Notes: generated by a model from the sequence alone, not told the origin. A DNA stretch of 64,000 bases from CBDFLA01 sp965248915 (GCA_965248915.1 OZ252216.1:1364001-1428000); one strand, 5' to 3'; shown: positions 18,529-27,594, numbered from the stretch's first letter. Program-made: numbers and translations.

Positions 18529-18855
18529 TTCTAGCAGATATCCTCTTGCGCTTATTACGCGACCCGCCACAACCTTGTAAAGCAAGCACGAGATGAAAAG
18601 AGCCGTGCTCAATCAAAGGGCAGTCGCCCAATATTTGTGCCCGCCCTTCCTTCCACCATGGCATTCAGAGAATTCGAGCGGCCTGACCAGGCAAGTTCCG
18701 CGTGACAGAAATCAACTCAAAGCCTCAAGGATTCCGCCCGTTCTTTGCCCGGTAGCCGTCCGATTCAAAATAATCAGCGCTTATCGCTCAAACTGGCCTC
18801 ATCCTTGAAATGTCTCCCATCGCATCACCATAAGAACAAAAAATGGGAGGAAAAA

Positions 18856-19569
18856 ATGAAAAGCAAAAAGTACCTCGCCTTGCCGCTAATACTGACCTTC
18901 GTCGCGCTAGGGACAACAAACGTCAGTGCGGACGAGGGCGAAGAAGCAGGAAGTTTCTCGGCCAACGTGACACTAACAACCAACTATATGTACCGAGGCG
19001 TCACCCAAACCAGCGATGGTCCAGCCATTCAAGGGGGGTTTGACTATGAACACGGTCCGTTCTACGTCGGCACTTGGGCATCCAGCTTGGATTTTGACGA
19101 TGGTTCCGGTTCAGGCATCGAGATCGATTACTACGCTGGCTGGGCGCCAAGCATGAACGGTGTCGATTTGGACTTTGGCGTTCTTTACTACACCTACCCA
19201 GACAGCCGCGATGATCTCGCCGAACAAGACTTCCTAGAACTCTATGCAGGCGCAGGCACATCCATTGGGGAAAAAGTCTCTGTTAGTGTGAAAGTTTCCT
19301 ACTCCCCAGACTTCTATTTGGAGTCCGGCGGCGCTTGGTACCCAGAGATCAGTCTAGGTGTCGCAATCACCGATAATCTGAGCGCTGACATTCATGCTGG
19401 CTTCCAATCATTTGAGGACAGTCTGCAAGACGATTACACCGACTACAATCTCGGGCTCACATATTCCTGTGACTGGGCAGACTTCGATCTTCGGTACTTT
19501 GACACGTCCGATCGGATCGGTGGCAGTGCCGACGACGTTTTCGTCTTTAGCATTTCTAGGTCATTCTAA
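18856..19569 (+). CDS. TorF-family putative outer-membrane porin
   Basis: 237 aa from the ATG at 18856, with GGGAGG five bases upstream. Signal peptide at residues 1-24 (KKYLALPLILTFVALGTTNVSA, cleavage likely after SADA-like AxA at ...SA|DE). The mature part opens with the family pattern FSANVTLTTNYMYRGVTQT and alternates short beta strands to a terminal aromatic Phe, as expected for a beta-barrel. Many Asp residues suggest an acidic surface. Its last 4 bases overlap the convergent hydrolase gene. A 240-base leader upstream may hold its promoter, but I could not place one with confidence. Confidence 0.88.
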   Translation: MKSKKYLALPLILTFVALGTTNVSADEGEEAGSFSANVTLTTNYMYRGVTQTSDGPAIQGGFDYEHGPFYVGTWASSLDFDDGSGSGIEIDYYAGWAPSMNGVDLDFGVLYYTYPDSRDDLAEQDFLELYAGAGTSIGEKVSVSVKVSYSPDFYLESGGAWYPEISLGVAITDNLSADIHAGFQSFEDSLQDDYTDYNLGLTYSCDWADFDLRYFDTSDRIGGSADDVFVFSISRSF

Positions 19570-20321
19570 GACGCATTACCGAAGAACTTGACCGCCTCTT
19601 CCTTGAAAGTGCGATCACCGACGGCACTCATATGGTCGCGTCTGGGTAACACCAATACGCGACCATTCCCATACGCCGCCGCCAGGGGACGCGGATCTCC
19701 GATTAGAATGTCCTTCTCTCCGGCCACAACGAGAATGGGGATTTGCACTTTTGCGAGATCGCCGACAGTGGGTTTTGATCGCCCCCCACGCATACAAGCT
19801 GCCAAAGCGGCAAGGTCCCCGCCCTGTGATTGAGCGAACGCGCGGAACTGTTTCGCAATCGGATGATCAATCACAGCATCATACGCTGCCTCCAAAGCTT
19901 GCACGATATCAGATTGATCCCCACGCCCCCCTTTCAACATGTGGTCACCAATACCACCAAGAACAGTTGATCGAAACCTGTCTTCATGATGTAGAATCAG
20001 ATAGTTCGAGATCATCCCTCCCATTGAGTATCCCATCAGATGTGCACGCTCGATGCGGAGGTGATCCATGAGACGCAGCACGTCCCCACCCATATTCTCG
20101 TCACCATACGCCGAAGGCTCATGTGGTTTGCCGCTTTGACCATGACCGCGACAATCAAGTGCGACAACCCGGTACCCTGCACTTGTGAGCGTCGCAAACC
20201 ATTGCGTGGACTTCCAATTCAAGGTGAGGCTCGAAGCAAAACCATGGATCAAGACCACGGGCGGTCCATCGCCTTCATCTTCGTAGTAGATTTGAGTTCC
20301 ATCAGATAGGAATGAAGGCAT
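19566..20321 (-). CDS. Alpha/beta-fold hydrolase
   Basis: 251 aa. The oxyanion-hole motif VVLIHGFASS is near residue 25, the nucleophile elbow GYSMGG near residue 97, the acid in VAGEKDILIG near residue 198, and the catalytic His in LPRRDHMSAV near residue 230. Esterase, lipase or dienelactone-hydrolase-like activities are possible; there is no cap domain of note. GGAG 8 bases before the ATG. The stop overlaps the end of the TorF-like gene on the other strand. Confidence 0.9.
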   Translation of the reverse strand: MPSFLSDGTQIYYEDEGDGPPVVLIHGFASSLTLNWKSTQWFATLTSAGYRVVALDCRGHGQSGKPHEPSAYGDENMGGDVLRLMDHLRIERAHLMGYSMGGMISNYLILHHEDRFRSTVLGGIGDHMLKGGRGDQSDIVQALEAAYDAVIDHPIAKQFRAFAQSQGGDLAALAACMRGGRSKPTVGDLAKVQIPILVVAGEKDILIGDPRPLAAAYGNGRVLVLPRRDHMSAVGDRTFKEEAVKFFGNAS

Positions 20322-20470
20322 GGTCGAAACTCCAATGACCGCACAATCCTGCGGTGCTAAACGCTCGCCGCAATTATGAACGATTCGTTAAGGCAAACCC
20401 CTTACAATCAAATCCGATGAAAGAGTGACACGTACATCGTAGGGCATCACTCAAGCCAGGGGGACAAACG

Positions 20471-21403
20471 ATGAGCGACGGACGGAAGCTGGACATTGGT
20501 GATGCCATCGGCGGAACTCTTTCTGCCATCTTCAAAAATCTGCCAAACATTGGCAAAGCCACCCTTATTCCAATCGTAGCTTTGATGGCCCTCACGTTCT
20601 ATTGGTTTCTCCCACAGTTCTTTCCGCTCGTCGGCGCCCTCATTGAATACGCCGACCATCAAAACGATCAAGCCTTGATCGCATCAGCGCTTGGAGTATT
20701 GGCGTCCGTCTTCGTGGTCTTACTCCTATCATTACTTGTTTACGGAATGACCTTGGCGCCACTGTTGCGTAACGTGATGTTTCAAGAACCGGTCGGCTTT
20801 CTTCGCCTTGACGGCCTCGTCATGCGTACAATCGTCGGTCTCATCATAATCTTCGCCATAGTCTACGGCCTTGTCTTGGCTTTCATGATTCCAGTTGGCG
20901 TCGTTCAAGGCATCCTTATCAGCGCCGAGAATGACGCTGGTGCCGCGGTCGTCGAAATGATCGCGATGCTCTTACTCTATGTTCTCATGGCCTATGTCAT
21001 GGTGAGAACGTCACTCATTCTTCCAGACATCGTCGCATCCGGTCGCCTACGCGTTGCTGCTGGTTGGCGCGCATCCAAAGGTAATTTCTGGCAGATGTTT
21101 TTGACCTATTTTGTGGTCTACGTCATTCTCACAATGATGACCTATGTAGGGATCATCATCGCCTTCTTCGCCATCGGATTTTCGGTGGCAACAAATCCAG
21201 CAATTCAAAACATGGATTGGGAAAACTTCACCGTGCCAATGATCGCGGAAACTTACTCTGTCGTCATGACGTCACCAGGTGGCATCTTCATGTTCGTCGT
21301 ATTGGTTTTGACTTCGATGCTTTCCATTGGGGCCTATGCCGCAATGCTTAGCACCATCTACAAGCAACTGGTGTTAGACAAAGAAGCGACTGAACCAGCC
21401 TAA
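20471..21403 (+). CDS. Polytopic membrane protein, unknown function
   Basis: 310 aa with about six hydrophobic segments (near residues 30-50, 70-95, 115-145, 160-180, 205-240 and 270-290). The N-terminus DIGDAIGGTLSAIFKNLPNIG is amphipathic, as in proteins of the glycerophosphodiesterase-membrane-domain / DUF975 type, and the general layout resembles the product at 41684. GGGGG lies 7-8 bases before the ATG. No enzymatic motif. Its stop overlaps that of the convergent serine hydrolase by 4 bases. Confidence 0.75.
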   Translation: MSDGRKLDIGDAIGGTLSAIFKNLPNIGKATLIPIVALMALTFYWFLPQFFPLVGALIEYADHQNDQALIASALGVLASVFVVLLLSLLVYGMTLAPLLRNVMFQEPVGFLRLDGLVMRTIVGLIIIFAIVYGLVLAFMIPVGVVQGILISAENDAGAAVVEMIAMLLLYVLMAYVMVRTSLILPDIVASGRLRVAAGWRASKGNFWQMFLTYFVVYVILTMMTYVGIIIAFFAIGFSVATNPAIQNMDWENFTVPMIAETYSVVMTSPGGIFMFVVLVLTSMLSIGAYAAMLSTIYKQLVLDKEATEPA

Positions 21404-22296
21404 GAGAACTGTTCCTGCAAAGTCTCTATCGCGAAAATTTCCGCCGCCGCTTCATTATCGCCAGGCGCGAAAGCTGCGCAGGTGATCGGTGTTGCCATTT
21501 CTGGGAAATGATAAACCGCTGCAACGTTTAAAGGTCCTGCCCCCGAATGTCCCATGGCTGGGCCCAGTCCAGTGACCGTACCCATCATAAGGCCCAAACC
21601 GTACCCATGAGTGGACCAAGGACGTCCCTCGATTTCCTGACCAAGTCGATGCTCATTTGTCATGGCCTTTAGGCCGGCAGCCGAAATCAGTCGACCAGCC
21701 ATAAGTTGATGCAACAGCTCCGTAGCATCACAAGCAGACCCTGTGAGAAGACCATGATAGACCCAGCCGGGATTATACCCGGTCGCATTCCCCCACCCAA
21801 TCTCTCCTAAGTCTTCAGGATTTCTTGCAAACTGAACGCTTGTCAATCCTAAAGGATTGGAAATCTTGCTTCGCACAACATCGCCAATGTCCAAATCCAT
21901 TGTTCGCTCAATCAACTGGCTGACAAACATGAATCCAATGTTCGAATAGGACCACCCGTCGCCCGGCGCGAACAAAAGCTCGCGCGCGTTTGCACGCTGA
22001 AGCATATCTTTCTCGCTCCAAGGTCGCTCGCCCCGGCCAACGGCCTCATGGTATTCTCTCAGCAAACTATAATTGTTAACACCAGCATTGTTTTGAAGCA
22101 GATGCCTTAAAGTAAAAGGGTGATTAGGCAATTCGCCATCAAGATCTAACTGCCCCTCATCAACCAGCTGAAGTGCACAAATAGAAAGAACTGTCTTTGT
22201 AAAACTCCACCAGGCAATTGGAACGTGAGGATCACCCTCCTCCGCAATCCCACCCGACCCATCCCGGCAATACAGGACAGGTCTTTCTTTGTTCAC
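21400..22296 (-). CDS. Serine hydrolase of the beta-lactamase class C / penicillin-binding-protein fold
   Basis: 298 aa if it begins with the GTG at 22296. The catalytic SxxK is seen in WWSFTKTVLS, the YxN motif in WSYSNIGFMF, and the third motif is HSGAG (GHSG in place of KTG), as in esterase-type family members. No signal peptide, so cytoplasmic action is likely. The start overlaps the stop of the deazaflavin-type reductase as GTGA, which implies translational coupling; a longer frame back to 22389 exists but would overlap that gene by about 100 bases. Confidence 0.88.
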   Translation of the reverse strand: MNKERPVLYCRDGSGGIAEEGDPHVPIAWWSFTKTVLSICALQLVDEGQLDLDGELPNHPFTLRHLLQNNAGVNNYSLLREYHEAVGRGERPWSEKDMLQRANARELLFAPGDGWSYSNIGFMFVSQLIERTMDLDIGDVVRSKISNPLGLTSVQFARNPEDLGEIGWGNATGYNPGWVYHGLLTGSACDATELLHQLMAGRLISAAGLKAMTNEHRLGQEIEGRPWSTHGYGLGLMMGTVTGLGPAMGHSGAGPLNVAAVYHFPEMATPITCAAFAPGDNEAAAEIFAIETLQEQFS

Positions 22297-22754
22297 GCGC
22301 GAGGTTCGCAAATGAAGACTGGAATGTCGCGATCCGTTCTCTTTGTGTAGAGATCGTAGTCTGGATAATGTTCGACGCAGATCGGCCACACTTCCGCTTT
22401 CTCTTCCGGTGAAGCGATTCGTGCACGAAGTGCCAAAACATCATCTTTAACCTGAACATCGATGTCTGGATTAGCAACAAGATTGTGGTACCAGGTCGGA
22501 TGCTGCGGTGCACCACCAAAAGACGCAACGAGAATGACACCTTCTTTGTACGGGACATACATCAGGGGCATGTGACGAGTCTTACCCGTTTTCGCCCCTT
22601 TCATCGTGACAATACAGATATCTCGGCCCCCAAAACTCCCCATCGATTTGCCGCCGGACTTCATGTACCGCCGTGCATTCAAACGAGAAAACGGCTTCAT
22701 TAAAAACTTCATCACCTTCATCTGGCGCATGCTAATCGGCTTTGGATCGCTCAT
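22293..22754 (-). CDS. Nitroreductase family deazaflavin-dependent (DDN/DUF385-like) protein
   Basis: 153 aa from the ATG at 22754 (CAGGA 7 bases upstream). The sequence IVTMKGAKTGKTRHMPLMYVPY and GAPQHPTWYHNLVANPDIDVQV are the hallmarks of the Ddn/FDOR-A split-barrel family, first known from actinobacteria where it uses coenzyme F420. Whether this organism makes F420 is not shown by the window; some proteobacterial members may use other cofactors or none. Coupled by a 4-base overlap to the downstream serine hydrolase. Confidence 0.9.
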   Translation of the reverse strand: MSDPKPISMRQMKVMKFLMKPFSRLNARRYMKSGGKSMGSFGGRDICIVTMKGAKTGKTRHMPLMYVPYKEGVILVASFGGAPQHPTWYHNLVANPDIDVQVKDDVLALRARIASPEEKAEVWPICVEHYPDYDLYTKRTDRDIPVFICEPRA

Positions 22755-22953
22755 ACTATATGTCCTGACAATTGGGTTGAGTTGATAGATTCGTAAACTT
22801 CTCATAGCGGCTATGCAACCAAATCATCGCAGACTCATCACTGATGCAGCCACATCTCCACTTCTCCCGCAAAGAGTTTTGGGAGATCTACATGATCGAG
22901 GATCAAGCGATCCATACCGGCGCAGATACCTTGTTTTGAAAGCTGCGCTTCAC

Positions 22954-23199
22954 CTACTCAGGTAACGCCAAGGGATCGCCTTCCATCCCCACCTCTTCGC
23001 GGCAAGATTGCTCGATCATCTCCCATGCGATCGCAACAGCCTGATTGCGCTCAAGGCACGCTTGATAGGCCGCCTCTTGCTCGCTCACCGCTGGCTCTTT
23101 CTCGGCCATAGGTTGAGCTTCTTCTGATGGCCACCAGGCACAGGCCGAAAGCATCATCACCGCAACGCCAAGCGTCAACCACTTCATTGTGTTGGACAT
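22954..23199 (-). CDS. Small lipoprotein
   Basis: 81 aa. The N-terminus MKWLTLGVAVMMLSAC is a clear type II signal peptide with lipobox LSAC, so the mature protein starts at Cys20 and would be lipid-anchored. The remainder is acidic and helical, with two more cysteines (QACLER and EQSCREE) spaced about 18 apart that may form a helical-hairpin disulfide. AAGGAGAGG precedes the ATG. Family unknown. Confidence 0.78.
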   Translation of the reverse strand: MSNTMKWLTLGVAVMMLSACAWWPSEEAQPMAEKEPAVSEQEAAYQACLERNQAVAIAWEMIEQSCREEVGMEGDPLALPE

Positions 23200-23327
23200 G
23201 TCAAAACCTCTCCTTAGTCGGACGGTCGATCACCCATCCTATCCCAAGCCCTACATAAGGTCACTACACCCAGAATCCGGCAATTTGGTGTTGACCGAGC
23301 GGACAAAATCAGACCAACCTGCCCTCT

Positions 23328-23816
23328 ATGGCAGAAGAAACCATCCTCATCGGAATTAGCCAACTAGCACTGATATTCAATGGCTTCGTCGCAATTTTCT
23401 TGGTCTATGTGCGCCAAGACGGCCGCTTTTCACCGGCCGACAGCTTGCGCATCGCCTCCATCATCTTTGTGGGATTTGTAGCGCTCTTTGCCGCCCTCAT
23501 ACCTTTGGGTTTTTGGTCATTTGGCCTGGCTGCCAGTGACACTTGGCAATACTCAGCGATTGTCTGGTTTGTTATTGGTCTGCCATCAACAATCATCATT
23601 GCACGTCGACAGATGGCCTTGTCGTCAGACGACCGCAAGGAAGTCGGATACATTCACACGACCATTTCATGGACACTTAATTTCGTCTCAATACTCTTGA
23701 TCATCTACATCGCATTGGGGTTCGGGGGTGCCGGTGAATACGTCCTTGCACTCTTGCTCATGCTCGCCATCGCCACCACGAACTTCATCACGATCTCAAT
23801 GCAAAAGCTATTATAG
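23328..23816 (+). CDS. Small polytopic membrane protein, unknown
   Basis: 162 aa, four to five hydrophobic helices (about residues 7-27, 42-66, 76-92, 108-130 and 135-156) separated by short charged loops (RQDGRFSPADSLR and ARRQMALSSDDRKE). No signal for a ribosome site is obvious, and the start could be internal. I recognise no family. The composition resembles uncharacterised transmembrane proteins found singly in proteobacteria. Confidence 0.65.
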   Translation: MAEETILIGISQLALIFNGFVAIFLVYVRQDGRFSPADSLRIASIIFVGFVALFAALIPLGFWSFGLAASDTWQYSAIVWFVIGLPSTIIIARRQMALSSDDRKEVGYIHTTISWTLNFVSILLIIYIALGFGGAGEYVLALLLMLAIATTNFITISMQKLL

Positions 23817-23855
23817 TTTGGTCGGTTCCAATCGGTCACCACCCCGCATTCAGAT

Positions 23856-24611
23856 CTAGTATCCAAGCAGATTTGCTTCAGAAGCATCAGACAAATTGTC
23901 CGTCTCACCAACGTAGGGCCTGGTAAATTGGCAATCATTCAATCTATCAATATTCACATGCAAGAGAATGTCTGACTCGAGGAAATACTCAAGAACCTCA
24001 TCCGACACAGTATCGTCAGGCACGTTTAGACAAACCGTGTCTATGTTATTGTCATCGGCGACACGTCGAATGTGAGCACGCAACTCGGCGTGTTCTGGAT
24101 TGCTGAGTAAGTCTCTCGGCAGAAACTTGCAGCTAACCGTCGTGGTTACCAGTGGAAACATTTCCTTCAGAGATATCAAACGGCTGAGGTCTGACCACTC
24201 CGAGGAGTAGTCATGGTCGTAACCCGGATCGTATCCAAACCTAAGCTCTGAGACAAAAGCATGAACCATACAACGACTTGCACCAATCTCGCTAACAACC
24301 TGATGAGTTAAGTCCCAAGCACGATTGTCTTTGCAATCGACTATCACTGGTATATTTGCATTAGAGATGATTCCAATAGCATCCTCGAAAGGCATAGTCT
24401 TCGGCCGCTGTCTTTCACTTATTTGATAGTACTCTTCGCTGTGACCTAGGTAAGGTCTACCATTGCTATCGATGCTGACGTCCAGATCCATACTCTTATT
24501 GGCTGCGATGGCTCTTTTTAGTTCTTCCCCCACCACAGCGCGAGTGTGAAACAATGTGAATGGCTCTCGTCTGTCGACGATTCTCTGAGCAAGTGATCTA
24601 GCATCGTTCAT
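23856..24611 (-). CDS. PLC-like phosphodiesterase (GDPD-like TIM barrel) candidate
   Basis: 251 aa. The stretch MDLDVSIDSNGRPYLGHSEEYY parallels the ExDVxxxxDGxPVxxHD core of glycerophosphodiesterases, preceded by an N-terminal FHTRAVV where the family has its first histidine. Later strands (VIVDCKDNRAWDL, VCLNVPDDTVSDEVLEYF, LLHVNIDRLND) match an alternating barrel. The canonical EN pair is absent, so catalysis is uncertain. The gene is AT-richer than its neighbours by eye, has no clear ribosome site, and sits next to a tRNA-Leu remnant (24680), which together hint at acquisition by transfer. Assignment is tentative. Confidence 0.5.
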   Translation of the reverse strand: MNDARSLAQRIVDRREPFTLFHTRAVVGEELKRAIAANKSMDLDVSIDSNGRPYLGHSEEYYQISERQRPKTMPFEDAIGIISNANIPVIVDCKDNRAWDLTHQVVSEIGASRCMVHAFVSELRFGYDPGYDHDYSSEWSDLSRLISLKEMFPLVTTTVSCKFLPRDLLSNPEHAELRAHIRRVADDNNIDTVCLNVPDDTVSDEVLEYFLESDILLHVNIDRLNDCQFTRPYVGETDNLSDASEANLLGY

Positions 24612-24679
24612 TTGGAAAACCGCAATGGACTGTTTTTCAAAAAGTTCCTGGGATTCCTGTTGTTATATATGGTGTTGCT

Positions 24680-24698
24680 GCGGACGGGGATCCGAACT
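24680..24698 (-). repeat. Degenerate copy of the tRNA-Leu 3' end (possible attachment-site remnant)
   Basis: The 11 bases TGCGGACGGGG at 24680-24690 are identical to the acceptor/T-arm 3' end of tRNA-Leu at 26561-26571, and the next bases (ATCCGAAC) match its T-loop region with a short gap. The copy is on the same strand as the tRNA and cannot fold as a tRNA. Such partial 3'-end copies mark the far end of elements integrated in tRNA genes, but the match is short. Confidence 0.4.
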
Positions 24699-24750
24699 TC
24701 TACCACAAATCCAAAATAGCCATCTCACCAAGAGCTTCGTTGCGAGATTA

Positions 24751-26436
24751 CTACTCACTGCCGAAGATGGCTTTCCATGCCGGCGTGAACGCCAGCCGGG
24801 CCCGCGCCAAGAAGTCGACCAATACATTGGGTGTCACAATTTCTGCTTGTTCACCCCAGGAGATGGCACCGATTTCAACGAGGTCCATACTTGTTCCGCA
24901 TTGTTCGAAGATTTCCTCTATATTGTAGGGCCGATACACCGCGAGGTGTACTGAAGTCGCAGCCCCCTCGCTTGAGAAATACATACTCGGCGCTTGAGAC
25001 AGATCACCCACCCGAAACCAACCATGCTCTGGGTTGTCGACCAGCAACAGGAGCTCACAGGGCCAGCCATAGGGTTGATAGTCGATGGCGTAGATCAAGT
25101 GGTTCTCAACGCTCGGTAAATCCAACACCGTTTCAACGACAAATCCCGGCGACGTAAGTTCGAAGTTGAAGGCAGCCAACTTCTTTTTGATTTCGGCTTC
25201 ATCGGCGCCACGCTTCTTCAGATCCGAATTCACTTTCGCCGTATAGGAACTATACAAAGGATAAGAAGGTCGCAGCTGAGTGAAGCGAGGCGTGTCTTTG
25301 GTCACTTGATACTTGAGATCTTCAAAGTCACGTTGCGTAATATCGGTGACATAGAGCCGGGCAATGATGTCTGATGAGGTTTCAAATTGGGCAAATCCTT
25401 TGTCTAATTCTTCCTTGTGTTTGCCACTCATGTTTGGAACGTCACGGCGCTCCAGAAGGTCCACCAACAGATCGACCCGTTGCGCAATCACTTCGGCATC
25501 AAATTCCCACAAAATGTCTAACGACTTAATGTCCCCACCGGAAGAGGACAGAATAGCCACCACCTTCCCTTCAGCATTAATGATCGGGCTACCACTATTG
25601 CCCGGAGTGGATGGGATATTGTGAACAATCGCATATTCCGACTCTGGCGACCGGTTCTCTGGAACCATCGGCAGATAGAAAGATGTGGCTGTGACGCTTC
25701 CAAATTGCGGTCGTGGCATTGGTGTGAGGGATTGGAAGTGACTGCTAGCAGTTCCCGACAACGGAAACCCTAACATCGCCAAAGGATCGCCAGGCTTAAT
25801 GCTCAAAAGGGATTCTTGATCCGCGAGTTCAAGCGGCGGACCAAGTTCCTCAGGTTTATCGACATAGAGCAGCCCAACGTCAAAGCCTGGCAAAGGAACG
25901 ACAATATCGACTTCGCCGCGAGGTAACACGTGCCAAGGTTGTCGTTCGTCAAGCGCCTTATCGAACGCCTTGTAACCGGCATGCATTTCCGCACCAACTA
26001 CACGGTGAATGACATTTGTGGCGCTCGATTGAACCGACAAGAAAACAACACTGTCTGGTTTGAAAACCTCCGACACATGAGCGTTGGTAGCAAGGATACC
26101 ATCCGCAACCACCCACGCGGTTGCAATGGCGGTGTTGTTGCCGTCCGCATCACTCAACATAACTAAGTAAACCGACGGGCGAAGATCCCATACACGTTCA
26201 CCCGGTATCGATCCGGCACTCAATTCGGTTTTCAGACGGCCAATGCCTTCATCGGTCTCATCCACATACTCACTGAAGTCCGTTTCAATTTCGCCTAACC
26301 GAACGAAGTTTGAGTAGCTGAAAAATCCGAGAATTATCAGCACCCCAAGAATGACGATGTCGAGAAATCTCGATCTCCTTGGTGATGGTTTTTGGCGCTC
26401 TGGTGCGGATGCACGCGCCTTTCCCCTTTTGGCCAT
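24751..26436 (-). CDS. Membrane-anchored trypsin-like (S1/HtrA-type) serine protease
   Basis: 561 aa from the ATG at 26436 (GGGGGA just upstream). A basic N-terminus (KPSPRRSRF) precedes a single membrane helix at about residues 25-42, then a periplasmic protease domain. The catalytic triad is readable: His120 in LATNAHV, Asp186 in PGFDVGLLYVD, and Ser281 in TPGNSGSPII. No PDZ domain is evident; instead a C-terminal region of about 240 residues follows that I cannot assign. It may be a stress or quality-control protease. The gene fills the interval between tRNA-Leu and the tRNA remnant. Confidence 0.85.
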   Translation of the reverse strand: MAKRGKARASAPERQKPSPRRSRFLDIVILGVLIILGFFSYSNFVRLGEIETDFSEYVDETDEGIGRLKTELSAGSIPGERVWDLRPSVYLVMLSDADGNNTAIATAWVVADGILATNAHVSEVFKPDSVVFLSVQSSATNVIHRVVGAEMHAGYKAFDKALDERQPWHVLPRGEVDIVVPLPGFDVGLLYVDKPEELGPPLELADQESLLSIKPGDPLAMLGFPLSGTASSHFQSLTPMPRPQFGSVTATSFYLPMVPENRSPESEYAIVHNIPSTPGNSGSPIINAEGKVVAILSSSGGDIKSLDILWEFDAEVIAQRVDLLVDLLERRDVPNMSGKHKEELDKGFAQFETSSDIIARLYVTDITQRDFEDLKYQVTKDTPRFTQLRPSYPLYSSYTAKVNSDLKKRGADEAEIKKKLAAFNFELTSPGFVVETVLDLPSVENHLIYAIDYQPYGWPCELLLLVDNPEHGWFRVGDLSQAPSMYFSSEGAATSVHLAVYRPYNIEEIFEQCGTSMDLVEIGAISWGEQAEIVTPNVLVDFLARARLAFTPAWKAIFGSE

Positions 26437-26500
26437 CCTGTCCCCCACAACCCAACACTATGCCAAGTTGTGAGCGTATCACCCTCGATTGATTTAGTCA

Positions 26501-26532
26501 AAATTTACCCTTCTTTGTTGGTGCGAAGAAGG
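26501..26532 (-). terminator. Probable intrinsic terminator after tRNA-Leu
   Basis: On the minus strand CCTTCTT (26532-26526) pairs with AAGAAGG (26515-26509) over a 10-base loop, followed by GTAAATTTTG. The stem is short and the T-run imperfect, but its place 25 bases past the tRNA fits. Confidence 0.5.
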
Positions 26533-26557
26533 CAATTTGGTGAGGGAATGAGAGGCT

Positions 26558-26644
26558 TGGTGCGGACGGGGGGACTCGAACCCCCAACCTCTTACGAGGG
26601 ACAGATTTTAAGTCTGTTGTGTATACCAATTCCACCACGTCCGC
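26558..26644 (-). tRNA. tRNA-Leu(UAA)
   Basis: On the minus strand the gene starts at 26644 with acceptor GCGGACG and ends with CGTCCGC, discriminator A at 26561 and an encoded CCA at 26560-26558. The anticodon loop CTTAAAA, closed by ACAGA/TCTGT, carries anticodon TAA (forward 26608-26610). The long variable arm (CCCTCGTAAGAGG) marks a class II tRNA, as required for leucine, and the T arm GGGGG-TTCGAGT-CCCCC pairs perfectly. It lies about 80 bases after the cinA-like gene on the same strand. Confidence 0.98.
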
Positions 26645-26723
26645 TGATGCGCAAGCCCCTGGGGCCCGCGAATGGCGCGGAGAATGCCTCAATTCCTGCA
26701 GCCACGCCAGCCCAGATTTTGCA

Positions 26724-27488
26724 TCAATCCTGGCGCACAATGTCAGGCTCAGCGCCAAGCGCCTCGACCACCTGAACCACCTCCCCAGCCGCAAGCTCCA
26801 GGTCGTCAGGGTTCGAAGATCTAAGCACCACTGACACACCATAACGTTGCCCCTTATAGAAGGGATATGAGCCGATCGAGACATCGCTGTATCGACCATC
26901 GATCTCCCCCAGCTGCGCTGCGATCTGACCCTCCGCCAGTTCTGAAGACACCGTGACGGAAAGGACCTTCGCACCGCCGGAGATTTCGCCGCGGACACTC
27001 TCAAGCATCGTTTCGACGATCACAGGGATGCCGGCCATAACGAACACATTCTCCAGGCGAAACCCAGGTGCCTTCGAGATCGGATTGTCGATCAGGCTTG
27101 CCCCATCGGGAATGCGCGCCATCCGCAGCCGCGCCTCGTTGAGGTTCTCCTTGCCGCCATAGTGATCTTCAAAGAGTGCCACCACGTCTGGGTGGTGATC
27201 GATCCCGACGCCAAAGGCCTTGGCCACGGAATCCGCGGTGATGTCATCGTGGGTTGGCCCAATGCCGCCGGTTGTGAAGACATAGTCAAATCGGGACCGA
27301 AAGTCATTTACTGCCGCGACAATGACCTCTTCAATATCTGGAATGACCCGCGCCTCACGCACTTGTACGCCGATCTCGCCAAGCCATTTTGAGATGTGGC
27401 CTAAGTTCTTATCCTGGGTTCTTCCAGACAAAATCTCATCACCAATGACCAGGACCGCCGCTGTTACTGTCTTGCCGCTCTCCGGCAT
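26724..27488 (-). CDS. CinA-like / molybdopterin-binding-domain protein (competence/damage-inducible protein A N-terminal type)
   Basis: 254 aa from the ATG at 27488 (GAGAGGTG five bases upstream). The MoCF/MogA-like fold is shown by VLVIGDEILSGRTQDKN at the N-terminus and VFTTGGIGPTHDDITADSVA in the middle. Only the CinA N-terminal (COG1058) domain is present; the C-terminal nicotinamide-mononucleotide deamidase domain (PncC) is missing, as in many alphaproteobacteria, where the domains are split. COG1058 proteins have ADP-ribose pyrophosphatase activity in some species. Divergent from sfsA. Confidence 0.9.
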   Translation of the reverse strand: MPESGKTVTAAVLVIGDEILSGRTQDKNLGHISKWLGEIGVQVREARVIPDIEEVIVAAVNDFRSRFDYVFTTGGIGPTHDDITADSVAKAFGVGIDHHPDVVALFEDHYGGKENLNEARLRMARIPDGASLIDNPISKAPGFRLENVFVMAGIPVIVETMLESVRGEISGGAKVLSVTVSSELAEGQIAAQLGEIDGRYSDVSIGSYPFYKGQRYGVSVVLRSSNPDDLELAAGEVVQVVEALGAEPDIVRQD

Positions 27489-27594
27489 ACCCACCTCTCA
27501 CAACGCCAATTGCATTTGGCGCTCAATTTCGCTATCGCCTCACCTTCAAGATAGAAGCAATCTTTGACCCTGGGAACAGAAAGCCGAGACATCC

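Noticed and set aside
26498..27004. Open frame of 168 codons on the minus strand across tRNA-Leu
   Set aside because: It is the translation of the tRNA gene (VVELVYTTDLKSVPRKRLGV type text) and overlaps the cinA-like gene in another frame; a known false gene pattern.
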